Positions 35,753 to 45,245 of a DNA stretch of 64,000 nt are shown here, piece after piece. The position numbers and the translations under genes were made by a program. How positions within the stretch are numbered: the first letter of the stretch is position 1; each line of letters begins with the position of its first letter. Under the pieces are notes generated by a model. That model had not been told where the DNA came from and did not search any database. It saw nothing but the letters and a program-made list of their open reading frames with translations. Source of the stretch: Calothrix sp. FI2-JRJ7 (GTDB taxonomy: Bacteria; Cyanobacteriota; Cyanobacteriia; Cyanobacteriales; Nostocaceae); the NCBI GenBank assembly GCA_019359675.1, contig JAHHGX010000067.1, positions 62,001 through 126,000 on the forward strand, written 5' to 3'.

Positions 35753-37474
35753 ATGAGCATTACTGCCAATTCCCAACTCTCAAAAGTATTGTCAAGAAAT
35801 TTGGAATCGATTGCTAGTAACACTGATGGCTCATGGGCAAATTTAGGAGCCGAACTCGTCTACACCCAAGATTGGGCTGGACGTTTTTTAAGCTTTTATT
35901 GGCAGCCTTCGGATAGTTTAAGTATTAATACTGAACAACTTGTTGCTTCTTTGAATCAAGATGATTCATTAGCTCCTGTTGATAAAGTTACTTATTTACA
36001 ACGTTTACAGCGAGTTATGACGGCACTGACGCCTGAGCGGTGTCAGTTTTGGTTTGCTTATCGACAGTATTTATACGAGTTCGATTTAGTAATTACTCCT
36101 GTAATGCCATCATTAGGTGATGCCGCAACTACTGTGTTGGTAATGGGAAGGCTTTTACAAGTGGCAGAAAAAAATCATGAAGCATTACCGCTATTATCAA
36201 CGACATGTATATCAGACTTAGCGTTACGCTCGCAACAGCACCAAAAAATACTTAATCGTATTACAAGTAGTATACGTCGCACTCTTGATTTAGATGTAAT
36301 TTGGCAGCAAACGGTTGATAGCTTGGGTGAAGCGTTACGGTTGGACAGGTGTATTATTTGTCCTTACAAACCAGGTGCCAAGAGTGTTAAAGTTATAGCT
36401 GAGTATCACAAGCCAAATATCACCTCAATGTTGGGTTTAGAAATCGATATCAACTCTGAACCTGGATTGGTAGAAACACTCTTAACGCTCAAACCAGTTG
36501 TCGTTGACTCTCAGCATCCATACTTTCGACAGGGACGTATTTTAGTTGCTGTTACATGTCACCAAGACCAGCCAAACGGAATTATTGCCATAACTTTGCG
36601 TGACGAGTGTAAATCTCTAACCGCTGAAGAACTTGAATTAGCTAAAGAAGTAGCTGACCAACTAGGAACTGCAATTGCACATGCAACATTATATAAAGAA
36701 CTAGGCGCCGCTCGATTCCAGGCAGAAGAAGCTACGCGACGCAAAAGCGAATTTTTAGCAAACGTCTCTCATGAAATTAGAACTCCCTTAAATGGAATAA
36801 TGGGTTTTCTAAAGCTTATCCTTGATGATATGACAGACAGCGTAGAAGAAGAACGAGAGTATTTACAAGAATCTCATAAATTATCATTGCATTTGTTTGA
36901 CATAATTCAGGATATTCTTGATTTTGCCAAAATAGAAGCAGGAAAAAACGATTTAGAGCTAAGTTCAGTCAATATAGACGAATTATTCGCAGACGTAAGT
37001 AATTCAATGCGGTTGCAATCTGAACAAAAAAATCTTAGCTTCCAAATGCAATTGCCCGATACAGCCGATAAAATTTTGGTTTTTGGGGATTATTTGCGCT
37101 TAAAGCAGGTAATGATTAATTTGGTCGGAAACGCGATTAAATTTACTCATGAAGGTGGTATAACACTGAGTGCGGATGTCGTGCGTAAAAAAATAAGATT
37201 CCAAGACCGAGAATTTCCAGGCATTGTAAAAGTTCGAGTCGCTGACACTGGTATTGGTGTATCATTAGATAAGCAAGATAAACTATTTCAATCATTCTCA
37301 CAAGTTGATGGCTCGCGTACCCGTCAGTACGGAGGTACAGGTTTAGGACTTGCCATCTCTCAGAAACTTGTTGAAGCAATGGGTGGAGAGGTTCATTTTT
37401 ATAGCCTAGGTGAAGGATTAGGTTCTACCGTGACATTTACAGTTCCTTTGTACCAACAGCCAGTATTAAGTTGA
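35753..37474 (+). CDS. GAF-domain sensor histidine kinase
   Basis: The 573 residues have a conserved cyanobacterial N-terminal region (about 1-150), a GAF domain (about 180-310, from LNRITSSIRRTLDLDVIWQQ), a HisKA region with phospho-acceptor His in FLANVSHEIRTPLNGI, and a HATPase_c domain with N box NLVGNAIKFT, G1 VADTGIGVS and G2 GGTGLGLAIS. No receiver or membrane spans, so a soluble kinase sensing through GAF. There is no bilin-binding Cys that I can identify. No response regulator is adjacent, so the partner is unknown. Confidence 0.92.
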   Translation: MSITANSQLSKVLSRNLESIASNTDGSWANLGAELVYTQDWAGRFLSFYWQPSDSLSINTEQLVASLNQDDSLAPVDKVTYLQRLQRVMTALTPERCQFWFAYRQYLYEFDLVITPVMPSLGDAATTVLVMGRLLQVAEKNHEALPLLSTTCISDLALRSQQHQKILNRITSSIRRTLDLDVIWQQTVDSLGEALRLDRCIICPYKPGAKSVKVIAEYHKPNITSMLGLEIDINSEPGLVETLLTLKPVVVDSQHPYFRQGRILVAVTCHQDQPNGIIAITLRDECKSLTAEELELAKEVADQLGTAIAHATLYKELGAARFQAEEATRRKSEFLANVSHEIRTPLNGIMGFLKLILDDMTDSVEEEREYLQESHKLSLHLFDIIQDILDFAKIEAGKNDLELSSVNIDELFADVSNSMRLQSEQKNLSFQMQLPDTADKILVFGDYLRLKQVMINLVGNAIKFTHEGGITLSADVVRKKIRFQDREFPGIVKVRVADTGIGVSLDKQDKLFQSFSQVDGSRTRQYGGTGLGLAISQKLVEAMGGEVHFYSLGEGLGSTVTFTVPLYQQPVLS

Positions 37475-37597
37475 ACTGCCAAAAATCGTTGATATTTCCA
37501 TAGAATGGAATATGGAACTTAGAATATCAATTGTCATCAATTCCTGAAGAGATAATTTTTGTTAAAGCACCACAATTAACTTACCAGGTCTAAAACT

Positions 37598-37828
37598 ATG
37601 GAACTTACAGTTGAAAACGTTGAAACAGTACTAGATGAAATGCGCCCCTACCTGATGTCAGACGGTGGTAATGTGGAACTTGTAGAACTCGATGGCCCTA
37701 TTGTTAAACTGCGGTTACAAGGCGCCTGTGGTAGTTGTCCCAGTTCGACAATGACCCTGCGTATGGGTTTAGAACGTCGTCTTCGAGAAATGATTCCCGA
37801 AATTGCCGAAGTTGAACAAGTCATTTAA
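37598..37828 (+). CDS. NifU C-terminal-like (Nfu) iron-sulfur scaffold
   Basis: The 76-residue protein is a stand-alone Nfu domain: [21 protein letters not shown] and the cluster-binding CGSCPSS, then [14 protein letters not shown]. In cyanobacteria the equivalent protein (NfuA/NifU-like) delivers [4Fe-4S] clusters, including those of photosystem I, and is a core gene. It is followed by an STRR array that separates it from the GH57 gene. Confidence 0.93.
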   Translation: MELTVENVETVLDEMRPYLMSDGGNVELVELDGPIVKLRLQGACGSCPSSTMTLRMGLERRLREMIPEIAEVEQVI

Positions 37829-37829
37829 A

Positions 37830-37906
37830 GTTAGGAGTTAGGAGTTAGGAGTTAGGAGTTAGAACTCACAACTCATAACTCACAACTCATAACTCATAAC
37901 TCATAC
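37830..37906. repeat. STRR heptamer arrays (GTTAGGA and AACTCAT)
   Basis: Several GTTAGGA units are followed by AACTCAC/AACTCAT units, the short tandemly repeated repetitive sequences of heterocystous cyanobacteria. It occupies the gap between the Nfu gene and GH57. Related short arrays are at 5541, 42927 and 63130. Confidence 0.85.
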
Positions 37907-37914
37907 AAATTATT

Positions 37915-40149
37915 ATGCCTCATCCTCTCCACGTAGCTTTTATCTGGCATCAGCATCAACCTCTGTACAAATCCCCTCAGATTGGTATTACTAGTACAAA
38001 TACTCAACAATACCGCCTTCCTTGGGTACGATTGCACGGTACAAAAGACTATTTGGACTTAGTGCTACTTTTAGAAAAGTATCCAAAGTTGCACCAAACT
38101 GTCAATTTAGTACCGTCATTGATATTACAACTCGAAGATTATATCGCGGGAACTGCATTTGACCCTTATTTAGAAGCGACTCTCACACCTACACAAAATC
38201 TTAGCCGTGAACAGCGCGCGTTTATTATTGAACATTTTTTTGATGCCAATCATCACACGCTAATTGACCCTCATCCTCGTTACTCAGAGTTATACGAGCA
38301 ACGTAATAATAATGGTGTAAATTGGTGTTTTGAAAATTGGCAAGAATCAGAATATGGTGATTTGCTAGCTTGGCACAACTTAGCATGGATTGACCCTTTA
38401 TTTTGGGATGACCCCGAAATAGCAGCTTGGCTAAAGCAAGACCGTAATTTTACATTGAGTGACCGTCAGCGCATTTACTCGAAACAGCGCGAAATTTTAG
38501 CTCAAATTATTCCTCAACATAGTAAAATGCAAGCGGCGGGACAGTTGGAAGTGACAACTACTCCCTACACCCACCCAATTATGCCCTTGCTTGCTGATAC
38601 AAATTCGGGACGTGTAGCAGTTCCAAATATGACACTACCGCAATCTCGGTTTGAGTGGGCAGAAGATATTCCTCGACATTTACGTAAAGCTTGGGATTTA
38701 TATTTAGACAGATTTGGACGTGAACCACGCGGTTTATGGCCCTCAGAACAATCGGTTAGTCCAGCGGTATTGCCTTATATCATAAAACAAGGCTTTAAGT
38801 GGATTTGCTCGGATGAAGCAGTTTTAGGTTGGACTTTAAAAAGATTTTTCAACCGTAACGCAGCAGGAAATGTCTTAGAACCCGAATTGCTATATCGACC
38901 ATATCGCTTAGAAACACCAGCGGGTGATTTAGCAATAGTTTTTCGTGACCATCGCTTATCAGATTTGATAGGTTTTACTTATGGTTCAATGCCTCCCAAA
39001 AAAGCAGCAGCAGATTTAGTAGGACATCTTGAAGCTATTGCCAAAATGCAGCGTGAACGGCAACCCGAACAGCCTTGGTTAGTGACAATTGCCTTAGATG
39101 GTGAAAATTGTTGGGAGTATTATCAGCAAGATGGTAAACCGTTTTTAGAAGCTTTGTATCGAAGTTTGAGTAACGAACCTCATATCAAACTTGTTACCGT
39201 CGCCGAATTTTTAGACCAATTTCCTGCAACTGCGACAATACCAGGCGCCCAACTTCATAGTGGTTCATGGGTTGACGGAAGTTTTACAACTTGGATAGGC
39301 GACCCAGTAAAAAACCGTGCGTGGGATTATCTTAAAGAAGCGCGTGCAGTATTAGCAAGCCATCCAGAAGCAACCGAGGAAAGTAACCCTGAAGCTTGGG
39401 AAGCGCTGTATGCTGCCGAAGGTTCAGATTGGTTTTGGTGGTTTGGTGAAGGACATTCCTCAAACCAAGATGCAATTTTTGACCAGTTATTCCGCGAACA
39501 CCTTTATGGTATATACAAAGCACTCAATGAACCAATACCCTCTTATTTACGCCAACCGCTAGAAAGTCATGCAGCGCGAGGTGACTGTCGTCCTGCCAGT
39601 TTTATCCATCCAGTTATTAACGGTAAAGGTGACGAACAAGACTGGGACAAAGCTGGACGCATCGAAATTGGCGGCGCCAGAGGTACAATGCACAACAGTA
39701 GTGCAATACAAAGATTGTGGTATGGCGCCGACCATCTCAACTTTTACTTACGCTTAGACTTCAAAGTTGGAGTACAGCCAGGACAAGATATACCCGCTGA
39801 ATTAAACCTACTGTGGTTTTATCCAGACCGTACCATGCATAACAGCCCCATACCCCTAACATCTATTCCAAACACGGCGCCATTAAACTACCACTACCAC
39901 CACCATTTAGAAGTTAACTTAATCACACAATCAATTCAATTCCAGGAAGCTGGAGAAAACTTTAAATGGCACAGTCGTAGCAGTCGAGCGCAAGTAGCAA
40001 TGGATAACTGCTTAGAAATTGCAGTACCTTGGGCAGATTTACAAGTACCCCCCGATTACCCCTTACGGCTAGTATTAATACTTACCGAAGAAGGAAAATT
40101 TCACAGTTACTTGCCAGAAAACACCCTGGTTCCCATAGAAGTGCCGTAG
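37915..40149 (+). CDS. Glycoside hydrolase family 57 enzyme
   Basis: The 744-residue protein has the GH57 motifs: HVAFIWHQHQPLY at the start, GLWPSEQS in the middle, KWICSDEAVLG with the likely nucleophile Glu, and ALDGENCWEYY with the likely acid/base Asp. The C-terminal about 160 residues (from SHAARGDCRP) are a beta-rich accessory domain. GH57 members act on alpha-glucans such as glycogen as amylases, branching or 4-alpha-glucanotransferase enzymes. The substrate cannot be fixed from sequence. There is no signal peptide, pointing to cytoplasmic glycogen handling. The start ATG is within 10 bp of the STRR array. Confidence 0.93.
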   Translation: MPHPLHVAFIWHQHQPLYKSPQIGITSTNTQQYRLPWVRLHGTKDYLDLVLLLEKYPKLHQTVNLVPSLILQLEDYIAGTAFDPYLEATLTPTQNLSREQRAFIIEHFFDANHHTLIDPHPRYSELYEQRNNNGVNWCFENWQESEYGDLLAWHNLAWIDPLFWDDPEIAAWLKQDRNFTLSDRQRIYSKQREILAQIIPQHSKMQAAGQLEVTTTPYTHPIMPLLADTNSGRVAVPNMTLPQSRFEWAEDIPRHLRKAWDLYLDRFGREPRGLWPSEQSVSPAVLPYIIKQGFKWICSDEAVLGWTLKRFFNRNAAGNVLEPELLYRPYRLETPAGDLAIVFRDHRLSDLIGFTYGSMPPKKAAADLVGHLEAIAKMQRERQPEQPWLVTIALDGENCWEYYQQDGKPFLEALYRSLSNEPHIKLVTVAEFLDQFPATATIPGAQLHSGSWVDGSFTTWIGDPVKNRAWDYLKEARAVLASHPEATEESNPEAWEALYAAEGSDWFWWFGEGHSSNQDAIFDQLFREHLYGIYKALNEPIPSYLRQPLESHAARGDCRPASFIHPVINGKGDEQDWDKAGRIEIGGARGTMHNSSAIQRLWYGADHLNFYLRLDFKVGVQPGQDIPAELNLLWFYPDRTMHNSPIPLTSIPNTAPLNYHYHHHLEVNLITQSIQFQEAGENFKWHSRSSRAQVAMDNCLEIAVPWADLQVPPDYPLRLVLILTEEGKFHSYLPENTLVPIEVP

Positions 40150-40209
40150 GGTGCGTGACGCTACCAACAATTCTTAAACGAAGCGAGTGAATTAATAGCG
40201 TCACGCACC
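40146..40209. repeat. GTGCGTGACGCT hairpin repeat, copy after GH57
   Basis: GTAGGGTGCGTGACGCT and AGCGTCACGCACC are inverted copies. The left arm includes the GH57 stop codon (TAG at 40147-40149). Confidence 0.8.
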
Positions 40210-40243
40210 AGCGCGAGGGAATGGCACTTACTTAACCAGTTGA

Positions 40244-40310
40244 TGGTGCGTGAAAGCAGTTTAATATTTCGTTTCTGAAGTAGACAGTAATACCTTTTAC
40301 GCACCCTACC
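40244..40310. repeat. GGTGCGTG hairpin repeat, second tandem copy
   Basis: GGTGCGTGAAAGCAG and TTTTACGCACCCTACC form a more degenerate member of the same family 35 bp after the previous one. Confidence 0.65.
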
Positions 40311-40472
40311 TTTGTTGTATAATTTACATTTCAAAAGTACTGAAATCCGGATACTTCGGAGAAACATTAGGTTTTTGCAAAGATACGGTAATGCTACTGG
40401 CGCCAAGCTCTAATCGCGGATAAATTAAAGACATTGCAAAGTAGCTGTTAACTTATTACCAGCAATACTCTA

Positions 40473-41552
40473 ATGAATCGTTTATCTCACAAAGTGTCCG
40501 ATTTTCATGATGATGTTTTGCACGAAACCCAGCTTGGACAATTATGCGGTACCAAGCAACTGTTTCGTGACCGCTACGAAATTCAACGAGTTTTAGGTAG
40601 AGGTGGTTTTGGAGTCACATTCCTAGCTAAGAATATGACTTTACCAGGAAACCCACTTTGCGTAATTAAACAGCTTTGCCCAAAGGTTACAAAACCAAAA
40701 AGCTGGCAACGTGCTTGTGTTCGGTTTGAGAAAGAAGCGAAAGCTCTGGGAAAACTTGGTAATCATTCTCAAATACCAATGTTATTGGATTACTTTGACA
40801 TGAATGGTGAGTTTTTCCTCGTGCAAGAATATGTACGTGGTTCAACACTCGCACGCGAAATTCGTAGAACTGGGACAAAAAGCGAAGGAGTCGTAAAACA
40901 ATTTTTACGTGAGTTACTGCCAGTATTACAGTACATCCACAAACACAAAGTAATTCATCGTGATATTAAACCACACAACCTACTGCGATGCGATGACGAT
41001 GGCAGATTAGTACTAATAGATTTTGGCGCCGTCAAAGAGGAGCTAGCAAAAAGCAGTGATGGTAACTCTAAAAGTGCGACAACAAATTTTGTCGGAACAA
41101 TGGGTTTTGCACCACCAGAGCAATTTTCGCTACGTCCAGTTTACGCAAGCGACGTTTACGCAGTTGGGGTAACTTGTTTATTCATGTTAACAGGCAAGGC
41201 GCCGTTAGAATTTGACTATGATGCCCACAATGGAGAAATAGCTTGGCAAAAAGAAGTGCAAATTAGTGACCACTTCGCCAAAGTATTATCCAAAATGGTA
41301 AAAATACCTCTTGAAGAACGTTACAAAAACGCAGAAGACGTAATGTGGGACTTAGGGATGGAATCATATTTACCAACCTTAAACAACTGTATGACAAGCC
41401 AACGTTTAGGTGCCACAAGCAGCAGCAGTAACAGCCTAGAAATTCCAGAAGGATATAAAACACATGTTACAAGAACAGCAATAGCAATTCGTGAATGGCG
41501 AGAAAAATTAAAACAAAAACAAGCCACGCGAAAGCGAAACCAATTACCCTGA
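40473..41552 (+). CDS. Serine/threonine protein kinase
   Basis: The 359-residue Hanks-type kinase has the glycine loop LGRGGFGVTFLAKN, catalytic Lys in CVIKQLCP, HRD loop IHRDIKPHNLL, DFG (IDFGAVKEE), and APPEQF, then the C-lobe. The about 60 residues after the kinase domain are short and basic, with no sensor domain or membrane span. It is a cytosolic kinase with unknown substrate, of a type that cyanobacteria have in many copies. It is followed by a degenerate hairpin repeat. Confidence 0.93.
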   Translation: MNRLSHKVSDFHDDVLHETQLGQLCGTKQLFRDRYEIQRVLGRGGFGVTFLAKNMTLPGNPLCVIKQLCPKVTKPKSWQRACVRFEKEAKALGKLGNHSQIPMLLDYFDMNGEFFLVQEYVRGSTLAREIRRTGTKSEGVVKQFLRELLPVLQYIHKHKVIHRDIKPHNLLRCDDDGRLVLIDFGAVKEELAKSSDGNSKSATTNFVGTMGFAPPEQFSLRPVYASDVYAVGVTCLFMLTGKAPLEFDYDAHNGEIAWQKEVQISDHFAKVLSKMVKIPLEERYKNAEDVMWDLGMESYLPTLNNCMTSQRLGATSSSSNSLEIPEGYKTHVTRTAIAIREWREKLKQKQATRKRNQLP

Positions 41553-41633
41553 ATAACATTAACTCCTTGCTAACTAAATATAATAAAATTAAAAAATTAA
41601 ATATATTGTGGATTGTATTTTGCAAATTGTGAA

Positions 41634-41702
41634 ATTGTGGAACGGGCATCCCTGCCCGTTCTTCATATAGGAACAGGGCAAGAGAAAGTCCATCCCACAA
41701 GA
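41634..41702. repeat. Degenerate GGGCATCCCTGCCC hairpin repeat
   Basis: GTGGAACGGGCATCCCTGCC and a later GGAACAGGGCAAGAGAAAGT, with CCATCCCACAAG, match the arms of the element at 1876 with several changes. It lies between the kinase and the Fic gene, which face each other. Confidence 0.6.
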
Positions 41703-41738
41703 CTTATATCAAACATTATAGGAATAAATTATAATCAA

Positions 41739-42902
41739 CTAAAGTTGTTTTCTCCATTGGTCTATTCTAACTAAGAGAACATCTTCTAACCAAACATTGA
41801 AACGTTGAATAATGGAATATTCTTGCTCAACATGCGAGAATTGAAAAACTTCATTACATAAAACGTGCGGACTTATCAATAAAATTTCTTGTTCCTCAGT
41901 TATATCCCGATACTGAATAAAAGCAGATGCTGCCAATAGACCGAAAAACTCAAACCCTAATGCATGAAAAGAAATAACAATTTCAGCTTGCCTGTCCTCT
42001 TTGATTTTTAACCTTACCCAAGAACAATAAGTTCTAGTATCTGCATAATATTCTAAAGAAGACGCAATTTGAATAACTTGTTGTCTAAACAAGTTATTGT
42101 TACTTTCATTACTTTTCTCAGCATCTGCAAAATAAATTTCTTCTAGCTCTTTTAACTTATGATTTAATTCTAAAGCCACTAATCCAAATTTTTGTTCTGC
42201 AATATCTTCTAGTTTGTGAGCTACTTCAAACAACGGACTCTGTGTTAGCGTAAATGTTTTTTCTTTTCTAGCTTTAAGACGTGTAATTCCTGCTATGATA
42301 GCTTGTTGAAGTACTTCATTTTCAATAAAACTATCTTTTGAAAGGCTTAAAGCTTTAGTAAATACCTTCTTTTGTAATTTTGTAAATAACTTAACTAAAT
42401 TAGATAAATTCCCCTTATCTGCTGCTTCTAAAGCGTCAATATATTCATCTCTAACATTGCGAGTAATAACTAAAGGAAACCAACCTGCTTGAATAAAAAC
42501 TAGAGAAGCTAATGCGCGCGCGACTCTTCCATTACCATCTTGAAATGGGTGAATTTGCGTAAAACGGTGATGCAACCAAGCAGCTTCAATTTCTGATGGA
42601 ACTTGTTGTTTAACATGCTCCAAATGCATATTAACTAAACGTTCCATCTCAATTTGAACTTGTAAAGGAGGGCAGTATTGATGATATGCTCCGTTTTTTC
42701 TAGTTGGATTATTAGAATGTTTTTTCCACTGTCCTTGTAATAAAGTAACCTGTACTTTACGCCCAAAAGCATCGACAGAATCAACCGTTTCTTGATGCTG
42801 CGTTATAATTTGATGTAGCTCTCGAATATAGAAAAGTGAAAGTGCCCGCTTTTGCTGTACTAAATCAAACAACGCTTCTAAAGCTTCTTGATGAGCATTC
42901 AA
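41739..42902 (-). CDS. Fic-domain protein, catalytic part of a split gene
   Basis: The 387-residue frame has the Fic motif HPFQDGNGRVARAL with His118 and the flap region QVTLLQGQWKKHSNNP, plus a C-terminal helical domain of about 200 residues. Fic enzymes transfer AMP or another nucleotide to target proteins. The inhibitory helix is not in this frame but in the upstream gene 43016-43318. The open frame has no good start codon (TTG at 42902) and continues upstream in frame as ALEIVPVL into an STRR-like repeat. So I read it as the 3' part of a longer gene interrupted by the repeat; it may be non-functional, or translated separately and uninhibited. Confidence 0.8.
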   Translation of the reverse strand: MNAHQEALEALFDLVQQKRALSLFYIRELHQIITQHQETVDSVDAFGRKVQVTLLQGQWKKHSNNPTRKNGAYHQYCPPLQVQIEMERLVNMHLEHVKQQVPSEIEAAWLHHRFTQIHPFQDGNGRVARALASLVFIQAGWFPLVITRNVRDEYIDALEAADKGNLSNLVKLFTKLQKKVFTKALSLSKDSFIENEVLQQAIIAGITRLKARKEKTFTLTQSPLFEVAHKLEDIAEQKFGLVALELNHKLKELEEIYFADAEKSNESNNNLFRQQVIQIASSLEYYADTRTYCSWVRLKIKEDRQAEIVISFHALGFEFFGLLAASAFIQYRDITEEQEILLISPHVLCNEVFQFSHVEQEYSIIQRFNVWLEDVLLVRIDQWRKQL

Positions 42903-42926
42903 AACTGGAACAATTTCTAATGCTAG

Positions 42927-42966
42927 TGCCAGAAGGCAGAAGATAGGAGGCAGAAGGCAGAAAAAA
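42927..42966. repeat. STRR-like GGCAGAA repeats splitting the Fic gene
   Basis: GCCAGAAGGCAGAAGATAGG and AGGCAGAAGGCAGAA are tandem heptamer-like units in the 113-bp gap between the two Fic gene parts. Confidence 0.8.
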
Positions 42967-43015
42967 GATTCCTTACTTGATAAGCTTTGTAGCTTTTTCT
43001 AACTGGATAGTTATT

Positions 43016-43318
43016 TTAGCCATGCTGCACTAGTTTGTCCGTTGTACCAAAAGGAATCAAATCAACATTGATTCCTTTTTCAATTAAAAGCTGTGTTGTT
43101 GGTTCATCAATATAATAAATGTTCTCAATCATACCAGTTTCAATTGCCCACTCTCTACTCAGCTTTTCATTAAAATTATTTAACGCATTAGATTTTTGAA
43201 GCTTACTGGCTTGAGCATTCCAAATCTCAGCAAGATTTTCTAACTCAGCAGAAGTAAATTCTGCCCAATTCTCTGGTAAATCCTCAATTGGCTGCCAAAT
43301 ATAAGTAGCTTGTACCAT
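43016..43318 (-). CDS. N-terminal part of Fic protein with inhibitory helix
   Basis: The 100-residue frame matches the N-terminus of class II-type Fic proteins: LSREWAIETGMIENIYYIDE contains the inhibitory (S/T)xxxE(G/N) motif at 61-66 (TGMIEN), followed by TTQLLIEKGI. It ends just after GTTDKLVQHG. Catalytic part lies 113 bp downstream. In intact homologues both parts are one protein. Here they could function as a separately encoded inhibitor and enzyme, or be two halves of a dead gene. The ATG at 43318 follows a GCGAGGGAAGT-like ribosome-binding site. Confidence 0.75.
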   Translation of the reverse strand: MVQATYIWQPIEDLPENWAEFTSAELENLAEIWNAQASKLQKSNALNNFNEKLSREWAIETGMIENIYYIDEPTTQLLIEKGINVDLIPFGTTDKLVQHG

Positions 43319-43367
43319 ACTTCCCTCGCTTATTTATAATAAATTACGTGGGCAATCCTAGTCCTTT

Positions 43368-44107
43368 AATCAATATTTTCTCTTGTAAACGAGAGAAAAG
43401 GCTTATTAAGCGCCTTAAATTTCCTGTATCAGCTGCCTAGTCAAGCTAGGATATACTCTTGGCGGTCGTTTTGTGTAATAACCACAGGAAATAAACCTTG
43501 ACGTATAAATATTAATGATCCTAAAGTACGAGCCACTCGTCCATTACCATCTTGAAATGGGTGAATTTGTGTGAAACGGTGATGCAGCCAAGCAGCTTGT
43601 ATTTCTGGAGGCACACTGATTTCCTGGTGCCGACTGTGCATTTCAACCAAATTCTCCATCTCCGAGGCAACCTGTTCAGGAGGGCAATATTCGTGTATTG
43701 TCCCATCTGGGCGCCTAGGATTATTTGACCGTGATTTCCATTGTCCGTGTACTAGAGGTATTTGAAGTAAATTTCCAAATGAATCTTGTGCTTGTGTAGC
43801 TAGTTGGTTCCTTGTTAAAACCTGATGTAGTTCTTTTATATAAAAAACTGAAAGATTCCTGTTTTGTGTTACAAAACTAAATAAGCCTTGAATATGCTGA
43901 GGAACGCTTATTTCTGCTAACTTCGCTGGCGCCATTGCGGTTGTAATACTTAGCTCAATACTTTCTTCAAGAATCGTTTGGGTTGTACCTCTGTCTGTAG
44001 AATAAAGGTATTCGAGCATATCAACTTTAGATAACCATTCTTGTCTAAGACTATCTTTAAAACTTTCTAAAACACTCAAGCCTTGAAGTTGTTGTACTCG
44101 CTGTTTC
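43368..44107 (-). pseudogene. Second Fic gene, truncated and frameshifted
   Basis: The open frame (43441-44079) holds the flap LVHGQWKSRSNNPRRPDG and the Fic motif HPFQDGNGRVARTL, then stops after DRQEYILA. One base later the frame reads ADTGNLRRLISLFSRLQEKI, the normal family continuation, so a +1 slip near 43440 explains the stop. That frame ends early as well (KGLGLPT). Upstream in frame, LVNAWKQRVQQLQG matches the Fic N-terminus, but the next codon is a stop and no good start exists. It therefore lacks both ends. It is adjacent to and homologous with the split Fic gene downstream. Confidence 0.8.
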
Positions 44108-45245
44108 CAAGCATTAACCAGTATCTAGCAATCCTAAATGAGTTGTGAAAAAGTGAAATATTTTGTATGTTTAATCTTATTTACTAACAAAACTTAAGCT
44201 CGTCACAGAGTTCGGGGGTGACGGCGCCACGAAAATGAAACAAAAAAGTATGTAAGAAACTTTAAATGTAGATTTGCTCTAACAAATAGCATTCTGTTCA
44301 CACATAGCGGTGCCTGCTGGCGGTAAAATTACGCATAGTAGCTTTATACAATAAAGTTTTAAGTTTTAGTAAACAGTTTGAAAATTAACTATAAATATAG
44401 CCTAAATTCATTAGGCAGCAATATAGCATTCCTAATTGATTTGTAAAAAATGATGTTGGTTAAAAAAACCACAAAGGGCGCAAAGGACGCAAAAAAAAGA
44501 AAGAAGAGAAGGAAAATTCTACAAATGATTTAGGACTGGTATACTACTATTACTGAGTTTAAACAATGACTCATAGTCTATGTTATTAATTCTAATGGCT
44601 GGCGCCTATCCTAAACCTCTGATTTCTCTCTTCTCTGTGTACTTTGCGTCTCTGTAGTAAAAATATTTACAGTTTACTACTTATGAAATATTCAAAAGTT
44701 ATAGGATAAAAAAGTAACAATGATGTTGTGCTGAACGTTATGAAGTATCTTATTCTACACTAAACATTTAAGATTCTTCGCTACGCTCAGAATGACATTT
44801 TATACTTTTATTTGATTACCTCAAAATTTTTAAAAAATAAATTTTAGATTTTTTTAATTAAAAGATTGCGGTTATAAAGTAGTAATGTCAGAAGATAAGC
44901 TGATGCTTTGTATCTATATTTATTAAAATTATATTTAATCCATTATCCTTTTATTTTTGTTGATTTGGATACAAAAATTTTTGATAAATGTGAATATTTT
45001 GAATGTGAAAATTGTACGAAGAAAAAGGCTTGTTTTTTAAAATCTTTTTGTATAATACAAAGATAAATTATCTTACTTAATAAATGTCGGTGGTTTCGAT
45101 GCGACATGTATAAAGTTAATTTTGACACAGAGAATAGTGAATTGGGAACAGAGAATGATTTAAAAGGTTCTCTTTACCCAAAGTCTAATTTCTGATTCTC
45201 ATTTTCAAATTCCAGTTGACCATAATGTAATTTTAATAAATTCAA
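44108..45245. other. 1.1-kb non-coding region with degenerate repeats
   Basis: AT-rich, with short dispersed segments such as CACAAAGGGCGCAAAGGACG (about 44471) and a later TTTGCGTCTCTG, and a segment AGATTCTTCGCTACGCTCAG (about 44771), of types scattered in filamentous cyanobacteria. I see no supported gene; a 61-residue frame at 44943-45128 looks random. Confidence 0.55.

Noticed and set aside
37830-37906. Possible CRISPR array from repeated units
   Set aside because: Units are 7 bp and contiguous without spacers, so it is an STRR array. I saw no CRISPR array anywhere in the window.
44943-45128. 61-residue minus-strand frame in the 1.1-kb spacer
   Set aside because: AT-rich, no ribosome-binding site, no motif, and in a region of scattered repeats.
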